DNA of 64,000 bases, from NCBI RefSeq assembly GCF_023509015.1, contig NZ_CP094975.1, positions 1,061,501-1,125,500 on the forward strand, read 5' to 3'. Of this stretch, positions 56,704-64,000 are shown in pieces. Made by a program: the position numbers and the translations under genes. Under the pieces are notes generated by a model, which made no database searches, had not been told where the DNA came from, and saw only the letters and a program-made list of their open reading frames with translations. The stretch is from Pseudomonas abieticivorans. GTDB taxonomy: Bacteria; Pseudomonadota; Gammaproteobacteria; Pseudomonadales; Pseudomonadaceae. The first letter of the stretch is position 1, and every line of letters starts with the position of its first letter.

Positions 56704-57723
56704 TTAGATCATCTCTTCGCCGCCCTTGCCGCCCAGCACGATTTCGCCGGCCTCGGCCATGCGGCGGGCAATGGTGAGGATTTCCTTCTGCGCGGTTTCG
56801 ACGTCGCTGACGCGCACCGGCCCCTTGGCTTCCAGGTCGTCGCGCAACAACTCGGCCGCACGCTTGGACATGTTCTTGAAGATCTTTTCCTTGACGCCTT
56901 CGTCCGAGCCCTTGAGTGCCAGCACCAGCACGTCGGAGGACACCTCGCGCAACAGTGCCTGGATACCGCGGTCGTCGACATCGGCCAGGTTGTTGAACAC
57001 GAACATAAGGTCTTCGATCTGACCGGACAGGTCTTCGTCGATCTCGCGGATGGAGTCCATGAGCGCACCTTCGACCGAACTGTCGAGGAAGTTCATGATG
57101 TCTGCCGCGCGCTTGATGCCGCCCAAGGTGGTACGTGCGGCATTGGAGTTGCCCGAGAACTGCTTCTCCAGAATGGTGTTCAGCTCTTTCAGAGCGGCCG
57201 GCTGCACGGTATTCAACGACGAGACGCGCAGGATGATGTCCAGGCGCACCTTGTGGTCGAAGTGCCCGAGCACTTCACCGGCCTGGTCGGCATCAAGATA
57301 AGCCACCACGATCGCCTGGATCTGTGGGTGCTCGAAGCGGATCACATCGGCCACGGCACGCGGTTCCATCCACTTGAGGCTGTCCAGGCCGCTGGTGTTG
57401 CCACCCAGCAGGATGCGGTCGATCAGGCCGTTGGCCTTGTCTTCACCCAATGCCGAGGTGAGCATCTTGCGGATGTAAGTGTCGGAGCCGACGCCCAGGC
57501 TGGTCTGGTCGCCGACGATCTCGACGAACTCGCTCATTACCTGCTCGACCTGCTCGCGGTGCACGTTGCGCATTTGCGCCATGGCCACGCCCACCCGCTG
57601 CACTTCCTTGGGCCCCATGTGCCGCAGCACCTGGGCAGCATCGGTCTCGCCCAGGGACAGCAGCAGGATGGCGGCCTTGTCGACCTTGGTCAGTTTGGCG
57701 GCAAGCGCTTGGTTATTACTCAT
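56704..57723 (-). CDS. fliG: Flagellar motor switch protein FliG
   Basis: FliG (339 aa) transmits torque from the stator to the rotor. N-terminal: KVDKAAILLLSLGETDAAQV; middle: FEHPQIQAIVVAYLDADQAG with the EHPQ motif; C-terminal torque helix: DLMFVFNNLADVDDRGIQAL with conserved charged residues. It overlaps fliF by 8 bp. Confidence 0.97.
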   Translation of the reverse strand: MSNNQALAAKLTKVDKAAILLLSLGETDAAQVLRHMGPKEVQRVGVAMAQMRNVHREQVEQVMSEFVEIVGDQTSLGVGSDTYIRKMLTSALGEDKANGLIDRILLGGNTSGLDSLKWMEPRAVADVIRFEHPQIQAIVVAYLDADQAGEVLGHFDHKVRLDIILRVSSLNTVQPAALKELNTILEKQFSGNSNAARTTLGGIKRAADIMNFLDSSVEGALMDSIREIDEDLSGQIEDLMFVFNNLADVDDRGIQALLREVSSDVLVLALKGSDEGVKEKIFKNMSKRAAELLRDDLEAKGPVRVSDVETAQKEILTIARRMAEAGEIVLGGKGGEEMI

Positions 57724-59512
57724 CGGCGTTGATCCACTCTTTCACGACCTGGGCCACGCGACCCGGGTCTTCTGCCACCAGACTCTTGATGGCGTTCAAC
57801 TGAGCGTCGTAGCCTTCGCTCGGGCTTGGCAACAGAATACTCTGCGGCCCGCCCAGGCTGACGCGGTCGTTGGCCAGTTCGCCATCAAGGCCACCCATGC
57901 CGCCCAGCTCGACGTCGCCGTCCAGGCCGGCCAGTTGCTTGCCCTTGCCATTGCCGGTGATGTTGTTAAGCACAGGGCGCAGTACCCCGAACACCAACAG
58001 CAGGATAAACAGCACGCCCAGCACTTGCTTGACGATGTCCCAGAACCACGGCTGCTGGTAGAAGGCGATTTCCGGAATCACCTCGCCACGCTCAGCCGAG
58101 AACGGTGCATTGATGACCGTCACGCTGTCGCCACGGCTGGCGTCGAAGCCCACGGCGTCTTGTACCAGACGGGTAAAGCGCGCCAATTCGTCGGCGTTCC
58201 ACGGGGTACGGGTAACCTCGCCATTGGCGGCGTTGGTCTTGACCTGGTCATCCACCACCACCGCGACCGACAGGCGAGTCAGGCGACCCTGCTGCTGCTT
58301 GGTGTGGCTGATGGAACGGTCCAGCTCGAAGTTCTTGGTCGACTGGTTACGCTTGTCGGCCGGGTATGGCGCCAGCATCGGCTGGCCGGTGGCCGGGTCC
58401 ATGATCTGCTGACCATTGGCGTCCAGCAACGGCTGACCTGGCGGCACGGCAGTCGGCGCACCGGGCGCGGCGGCCTGGCCGGTTTTCTGCGGCGCGGTGG
58501 CCGGGCCTGGCGGCTGGTTGCTGAGGGCACCGGGCACGCCACTGGGCCCGCTGCCGCTGGAGCGCTGCTCGGTGACCGACTGCTCGCTGCGCAGGGCTGG
58601 CTGGTCGGGGTTGAACTGCTCGGAGGTGGACTCCACGGCACTGAAGTCTACGTCGGCCGATACTTCGGCCTTGTAGCGGTCATTGCCCAGCACCGGCTCC
58701 AGGATGTTGTGCACGCGCTGGGTAAGCATGCTTTCCATCTTGCGGCTGTAGTCGAACTGCTTGCCGGCCATGGTCAGTTCGGAATCCTGTGCCTGGTCAG
58801 ACAGCAGGTTGCCCTTCTGGTCCACGACCGAGACGCCGGATTTTTCCAGTTCCGGGACGCTGGTGGCGACCAGGTTGATAATGGCCAGCACTTGGCCTGG
58901 TTCCAGGTTGCGACCCGGGAACATCTCGACCAGCACCGAAGCGGTGGGCTTGCGATCGTCGCGCACGAACACCGAGCTTTTCGGAATGGCCAGGTGCACG
59001 CGGGCACCCTTGACGTTGTTCAGGCTGGAAATGGTGCGCGCCAGTTCGCCTTCCAGGCCACGGCGGTAGCGGGTGGCTTCCATGAACTGGCTGGTACCCA
59101 GGCCTTGGTCCTTGTCCATGATTTCGTAGCCAACGTTGCCGTCGCTAGGCGCCACGCCGGCGGCGGCGAGCTTCATGCGGGCACGGGCGATGTCATCGGA
59201 CTTGACCAGCAAGGCACCGGAGTTCGGCTCCACGGTGTAGGGGATGTCGGCGGCGCCCAGGGTTTCCATGACCTGCTTGGTGTCCATGCCCGACAGGCTG
59301 CCGTACAACGGCCGGTAGTCGGGCTGCTGGGACCACAGCACCACGGCAAAACCAATCGCGACACTGGCCGCCAGCCCCACCAACAGGCCAACCTGACGCA
59401 GCACCGTCATCTGGGAAAGGTTTTCCAGGAAAGACAGGCCCAACAGCGGTGGCTTGCCACCTGCTGGGGCACCGCTCTTGGCCGGCACGTTATCCACGAC
59501 TGCTTCTGCCAT
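57716..59512 (-). CDS. fliF: Flagellar MS-ring protein FliF
   Basis: FliF (598 aa) forms the MS ring. The N-terminal membrane segment is VGLLVGLAASVAIGFAVVLW, followed by ring-building motifs (MDTKQVMETLGAADIPYTVE, RMKLAAAGVAPSDGNVGYEI), a Pro/Gly-rich periplasmic loop (residues ~310-380), a second membrane segment (WFWDIVKQVLGVLFILLLVF) and the C-terminal FliG-binding tail (AINAIKSLVAEDPGRVAQVV-type sequence). Confidence 0.97.
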   Translation of the reverse strand: MAEAVVDNVPAKSGAPAGGKPPLLGLSFLENLSQMTVLRQVGLLVGLAASVAIGFAVVLWSQQPDYRPLYGSLSGMDTKQVMETLGAADIPYTVEPNSGALLVKSDDIARARMKLAAAGVAPSDGNVGYEIMDKDQGLGTSQFMEATRYRRGLEGELARTISSLNNVKGARVHLAIPKSSVFVRDDRKPTASVLVEMFPGRNLEPGQVLAIINLVATSVPELEKSGVSVVDQKGNLLSDQAQDSELTMAGKQFDYSRKMESMLTQRVHNILEPVLGNDRYKAEVSADVDFSAVESTSEQFNPDQPALRSEQSVTEQRSSGSGPSGVPGALSNQPPGPATAPQKTGQAAAPGAPTAVPPGQPLLDANGQQIMDPATGQPMLAPYPADKRNQSTKNFELDRSISHTKQQQGRLTRLSVAVVVDDQVKTNAANGEVTRTPWNADELARFTRLVQDAVGFDASRGDSVTVINAPFSAERGEVIPEIAFYQQPWFWDIVKQVLGVLFILLLVFGVLRPVLNNITGNGKGKQLAGLDGDVELGGMGGLDGELANDRVSLGGPQSILLPSPSEGYDAQLNAIKSLVAEDPGRVAQVVKEWINADE

Positions 59513-59527
59513 GACTCAATCTCGTCC

Positions 59528-59857
59528 TTATACCGGCATCTGCATGATGTCTTGGTACGCCTGTGTCAGCTTGTTACGTACCTGTGTCAGTGCCTGGAAC
59601 GACACACTGGCTTTCTGCGAGGCAACCATCACGTCGGTGAGGTCCACGCCGCTGGTGCCGATCTCGAAGGCATTGGCCAATTGGTCAGAGGCTTTCTGGG
59701 TATCAGCCACTTTGTTGACAGCCTGGCCCAGCAGGTCGGCAAAGCTGCCGCCGGAAGCCTCAGGCGTCGCGGCGATGCTTTTCGACTGGCCCATGGCGTC
59801 GGCCTGCATGGCCCGCATGTCCATTATCAAACGATTGAATTCAACACCTTGGCTCAT
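59528..59857 (-). CDS. fliE: Flagellar hook-basal body protein FliE
   Basis: FliE (109 aa) joins the MS ring to the rod and opens export. The conserved C-terminal part is [20 protein letters not shown] and [19 protein letters not shown]. It is the first gene of the fliEFGHIJ operon behind a consensus sigma-54 promoter; fliF follows after 15 bp. Confidence 0.96.
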   Translation of the reverse strand: MSQGVEFNRLIMDMRAMQADAMGQSKSIAATPEASGGSFADLLGQAVNKVADTQKASDQLANAFEIGTSGVDLTDVMVASQKASVSFQALTQVRNKLTQAYQDIMQMPV

Positions 59858-59919
59858 GGATCACTCTCTCCAGCGGCACGCAAATTTTTGACACTGTTTC
59901 AACGAATACACAGCAGGTA

Positions 59920-59934
59920 GCAACAAGGGTGCCA
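59920..59934 (-). promoter_or_regulatory. Sigma-54 promoter for the fliE operon
   Basis: On the minus strand TGGCAC-CCTTG-TTGC(T) is a perfect match to TGGCAC-N5-TTGC, about 63-77 nt before the fliE ATG. FleR- or FleQ-dependent activation is expected from Pseudomonas knowledge. Confidence 0.88.
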
Positions 59935-59989
59935 GCTGACCGTGAATCCATCACAAAATTCATACAAACGTTTTGGCCGGTCACTCATC

Positions 59990-60013
59990 TTCGCGGATCA
60001 ATCCGCCCTACAG
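59990..60013. repeat. Single REP arm downstream of fleR
   Basis: TTCGCGGATCAATCCGCCCT(ACAG) is a lone, slightly drifted REP arm between the end of fleR and the fliE promoter. Confidence 0.65.
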
Positions 60014-60073
60014 ACCGTAGGCACGGGACTGTTCACCCAAAAATGCCGCGCAATTAGTTAGCAAGCTATTGAA

Positions 60074-61474
60074 TCAGCTCGCGTACAAACACCCTTCGAC
60101 ATCCATCCCGGCGTCGCGCATCTGTGCCAGTTTGTACCGCAGGGTGCGGGGGCTGATGCCCAGGCGTTCTGCCGCCTCCTTGCGCCGGCCCCGCTCGGTG
60201 CGCAGGGTGTCGATGATCATCTGGTATTCGCGCCGGCGCAGGTCGTCGCCCAGCGCACCGGCACCTTCACCGTCGGTTTCGACGGGCGCCGGCTGTGCCC
60301 GGATCGGCACCACCGGCGAGAGGGCGGCCACCGGCAGGCTGCCTATGGGCCCTGCCAGGCAGAAGTCTTCGGCCTGGATAAGCCCGCCCTGTTGCAGGAT
60401 CAGCGCACGCTGGATTGCGTTGTCCAGCTCGCGCACATTGCCGGGCCACGGGTAACTCACCAGGCATGCCTGGGCCACGGGTGCCAGGCGCACGGGGGCA
60501 TGCTTCATTTTATTGACGTGTTTGGCCAACAGCCGCTCGGCCAACGGCAAGATATCGGCGGTCCGTTGACGCAGCGGCCGCCAGGCCAACGGGAAAACCG
60601 AGAGCCTGTAATAGAGGTCTTCACGGAAGCGCCCGGCCGCCACTTCGCCAGCCAGGTCGCGGTTGGTGGTGGCCACCACGCGGATGTCCAAGGCGATGGG
60701 TTTGCGCGCACCCACCCGCTCTACTTCGCGCTCCTGCAATACCCGAAGTAATTTGGCTTGCAGGCCCAACGGCATTTCAGAAATTTCATCGAGCAGCAAC
60801 GTACCGCCGTCGGCCTGCTCGAACTTGCCGGCCTGGGCAGCGATGGCGCCGGTGAACGAGCCTTTTTCATGGCCAAACAGCGTGGCCTCGAGCATGTTGT
60901 CGGGGATGGCTGCGCAGTTGATGGCAATGAAGGGGCCACTGGCACGCCCGGACTGCTGATGAATGAAGCGCGCCAACACTTCCTTGCCCGTGCCCGACTC
61001 GCCTGAGATCAATACGGTAGAGTCACTGCGTGCAACCCGGGCTGCCAACTCCAGCAACTGCTGGCTGGCCGGCTCGATGGCCACCGGCCCTTGCTTGTCC
61101 AGCGAGGCCAGGCTGCCAGCGGCATGCCGTGCCACCAGATCGAGCAGCGCCTTGGGCAGGAACGGCTTGACCAGGTAGTCCACCGCGCCTTGCCGCATGG
61201 CATCCACGGCCCGCTCTACCGCGCCGTGGGCAGTCATCAACAGCACGGGCAACTGCGGCAGGCGGGCGCGCAGTTGGCCAAGCAACTGATGGCCACACAT
61301 GCCCGGCATGTTGACGTCACTGATGACCAGGCTGAAGGGTTCCTTGCCGACCAGCTCCAATGCCTCTTCGGCCGAGCCTACGGCACGGTAGGCGTAGCCG
61401 CCCAATTCCAGGGTGTCACCCAGCGCTTCACGCAGGGCGCGGTCGTCCTCGACCAGCAGCACATTAATGGGCAT
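60074..61474 (-). CDS. fleR: Sigma-54-dependent response regulator FleR
   Basis: FleR (466 aa) activates class III flagellar operons. The receiver has EDD at residues 9-11 and Asp53 (LVISDVNMPGMCG); the AAA+ domain has Walker [16 protein letters not shown], the sigma-54 contact loop KGSFTGAIAAQAG (a GSFTGA variant of GAFTGA), Walker B GGTLLLDEISEMPL and [15 protein letters not shown]; the C-terminal helix-turn-helix is RRKEAAERLGISPRTLRYKL. The ATG at 61472-61474 overlaps the fleS end by 11 bp. Confidence 0.96.
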   Translation of the reverse strand: MPINVLLVEDDRALREALGDTLELGGYAYRAVGSAEEALELVGKEPFSLVISDVNMPGMCGHQLLGQLRARLPQLPVLLMTAHGAVERAVDAMRQGAVDYLVKPFLPKALLDLVARHAAGSLASLDKQGPVAIEPASQQLLELAARVARSDSTVLISGESGTGKEVLARFIHQQSGRASGPFIAINCAAIPDNMLEATLFGHEKGSFTGAIAAQAGKFEQADGGTLLLDEISEMPLGLQAKLLRVLQEREVERVGARKPIALDIRVVATTNRDLAGEVAAGRFREDLYYRLSVFPLAWRPLRQRTADILPLAERLLAKHVNKMKHAPVRLAPVAQACLVSYPWPGNVRELDNAIQRALILQQGGLIQAEDFCLAGPIGSLPVAALSPVVPIRAQPAPVETDGEGAGALGDDLRRREYQMIIDTLRTERGRRKEAAERLGISPRTLRYKLAQMRDAGMDVEGCLYAS

Positions 61475-62687
61475 GGCTTGGCTCCTCCATGGTGGGCCCG
61501 GCAAGCAATGGCAGCACTACCCGCGCGCAGGTACCGCGACCGACGCGCGAGCGCAAATTCAATTCACCCCGGTGCGCCCGAGCCACGGCCTTGACCACTG
61601 CCAGGCCCAGGCCAGTGCCGGTGGTCTTGGTGGTGAAAAACGGCTCCCCCAAGCGCGACAGGATCTGCGGGGCGATGCCGCTGCCGTTGTCGCTGACACA
61701 CAGGTGCACGGCGTTGTCGCGGGTAAACATGTGCACCTTCAGGCGGACCTTCTCGCGACTGGCCTGCAGGGCGTTCTCCACCAGGTTGAGCAAGGTACCG
61801 ACCAAGGTGTCGCGGTTGCACAGCAACTCGCCGTGGTGGCTGTCGCACTGCCAGCGCACAGGGTGCTCCTGCACTTGGGTATGAGCGGCGGCCTGCAGTG
61901 CCCTGAACAGCTCGGCCGGCGCCACGCGATCATTGAGCGGCAGTTCGCCGCGGGCAAACACCAGCATGTCGCGCACCTGGTGCTCAAGCTCGTGTAGGCG
62001 TTCTTTCAGGCGCCCGGCAAAGCGCTGCTGGGTTTCCACGGGCAACGCCTGCTCGGTCAAATGGCTGGCGTACAGCAAGGCGGCCGACAGCGGCGTGCGA
62101 ATCTGGTGAGCGAGCGAGGCCACCATGCGCCCCAGCGAAGAGAGGCGCTCGTGACGGGCCAATTGCCCTTGCAGGCGACGGGTTTCCGTCAGGTCGTTGA
62201 GCAACACCAACTGGCCAGGCTCGGCATCCAGCGAACGGGTGGCGATGGACAGGCGCCGGCCATCCTTGAGGGAGATTTCATGGCCGTCGTCTTCACGCGG
62301 GGCAAAACAGCGAGCGATCACGTGGCGCCACATCTCGCCCTCCAGCGGCTCGCCCAGCAGTTCGAGCGCCGTGGGGTTGGCTTCCCGCACAACGCCTTGG
62401 GCGTCGATCACGATGACCCCGCCCGGCAGCAAGTCCAGCAGGTTTTGCAGGCGGTTGGCCAGGCGCTCTTTCTCGGCAAGCTCAGCCATGCGCTGGGCAC
62501 TGACGATCGCCAACTCGCCCTTGAGCTCCGCAACGCGGGCCTCGAGCATGCCGTAGGAATCGCTGAGCTGCGTCGACATCTGGTTGAACAACGCGAACGC
62601 CTGCTCCAGGCCAAGTCGGCTGGCCTGCTCGACGCAGGGGTGGCCCTCAGGTTCAGGGGCACAGGACTGGGGGGCGGCCTGGGGCAT
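61464..62687 (-). CDS. fleS: Sensor kinase FleS
   Basis: FleS (407 aa) is the soluble kinase of the FleSR pair. There are no membrane segments. A coiled-coil (residues ~30-75) leads into a PAS domain (LLDLLPGGVIVIDAQGVVRE), the H box ASLAHQIRTPLSAALLYA with the phosphorylated histidine, the N box LLNLVENALQAS and G boxes VSDNGSGIAP and TTGTGLGLAVVKAV. The signal is probably cytoplasmic; it is not known from the sequence. Confidence 0.96.
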   Translation of the reverse strand: MPQAAPQSCAPEPEGHPCVEQASRLGLEQAFALFNQMSTQLSDSYGMLEARVAELKGELAIVSAQRMAELAEKERLANRLQNLLDLLPGGVIVIDAQGVVREANPTALELLGEPLEGEMWRHVIARCFAPREDDGHEISLKDGRRLSIATRSLDAEPGQLVLLNDLTETRRLQGQLARHERLSSLGRMVASLAHQIRTPLSAALLYASHLTEQALPVETQQRFAGRLKERLHELEHQVRDMLVFARGELPLNDRVAPAELFRALQAAAHTQVQEHPVRWQCDSHHGELLCNRDTLVGTLLNLVENALQASREKVRLKVHMFTRDNAVHLCVSDNGSGIAPQILSRLGEPFFTTKTTGTGLGLAVVKAVARAHRGELNLRSRVGRGTCARVVLPLLAGPTMEEPSHAH

Positions 62688-62740
62688 GGGGGCTATCTCC
62701 GTGGCGAACCGTCATAAAAAGGTATCTGCCAGCAGACATA

Positions 62741-62755
62741 GCAATCACCGTGCCG
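62741..62755 (-). promoter_or_regulatory. Sigma-54 promoter for fleSR
   Basis: On the minus strand CGGCAC-GGTGA-TTGC(T) matches TGGCAC-N5-TTGC at every position but the first. It lies about 55-68 nt before the fleS ATG, as expected for a FleQ-dependent operon. Confidence 0.75.
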
Positions 62756-62883
62756 AAACATTTCAGTACAGCCGCAAGGGGCTCAAGGGATTGGCATCAG
62801 GGTTGTTACAAAGACGGGGGAGGCACGCCAGACAAGGCCTGCGGAGTGTTTCGAAAATGCTAAAAAAACTGTAACAGACCGCG

Positions 62884-62907
62884 GATTGGCGCTTCCGTTC
62901 GCCAATC
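62884..62907 (-). terminator. Hairpin after fleQ
   Basis: On the minus strand GATTGGCG-AACGGAAG-CGCCAATC is an 8-bp perfect stem 16 nt after the fleQ stop. A T7 run occurs only about 16 nt further on, so this is a probable but non-classical terminator. Confidence 0.55.
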
Positions 62908-62922
62908 AGCAAAAATCAGGCG

Positions 62923-64000
<1,078 letters not shown>

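Noticed and set aside
57479..59920. 813-aa plus-strand open frame opposite fliF/fliE
   Set aside because: Antisense shadow of fliF and fliE with no recognisable motif; it also spans the intergenic gaps.

Overview
The window is a high-GC Gammaproteobacterial chromosome segment, almost certainly from a fluorescent-group Pseudomonas (P. fluorescens/protegens/putida relatives). The evidence is the gene order gyrA / mtnA / mtaD-like / ubiG / mupP / yciK, an intact undA, the fleQ-fleSR / fliEFGHIJ / fliKLMNOPQR-flhB / flhAF-fleN-fliA / cheYZAB-motCD-parCP-cheW supercluster, and dense Pseudomonas-type REP/REPIN repeats. I saw no rRNA, tRNA, CRISPR array or prophage. Coding density is high and both window edges cut genes (gyrA on the left, fleQ on the right).

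Layout. 1-5 kb: the 5' part of gyrA, a REP-associated tyrosine transposase (RAYT), and a tandem array of nine complete ~115-bp REPINs plus a tenth that is broken by a LysE/RhtB exporter gene. 5-10.6 kb: methylthioadenosine salvage (mtnA, MTA deaminase), ubiG, mupP, a YciK-type SDR, and undA (1-undecene-forming oxidase). 10.6-19.5 kb: a PAS-GGDEF-EAL protein, an ABC exporter with a DsbA-like protein and TrhO, BolA, a DUF2059 protein, fumC and a small conserved protein. 19.5-26.9 kb: the complete cytochrome c maturation operon ccmABCDEFGHI, mostly joined by 4-bp overlaps, ending in a coupled proline-rich lipoprotein gene. 27-30.1 kb: a FliK-like/FlhB-C-terminal-like pair, an orphan thioredoxin-fold protein, and a second REPIN array of seven units spaced exactly 100 bp apart.

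30-64 kb is one continuous flagellar/chemotaxis region, every gene on the minus strand, so it reads from right to left: fleQ (master activator), fleSR (sigma-54 two-component system), fliEFGHIJ (basal body, switch, export ATPase), hsbA-hsbR-hptB (phosphorelay and anti-sigma antagonist), fliK, fliLMNOPQR-flhB (switch and export gate), flhA-flhF-fleN-fliA, cheYZAB, motCD, parC-parP-cheW and a DUF2802 protein. Good sigma-54 (-24/-12) promoter matches lie before fleS, fliE and fliL, and weaker ones before fliK and flhA, fitting the FleQ/FleR hierarchy.

Most noteworthy: (i) motD is split by a single extra base; (ii) CheA carries four short acidic repeats where a P2 domain would be expected, and these resemble the CheY-binding peptides of FliM and CheZ, with another copy in FliN; (iii) the LysE gene sits precisely inside a split REPIN; (iv) the two REPIN arrays are the same asymmetric element in opposite orientation; (v) REP ends supply the stop codons of two genes; (vi) a FliK-like/FlhB-C-terminal-like pair lies outside the main export operons.
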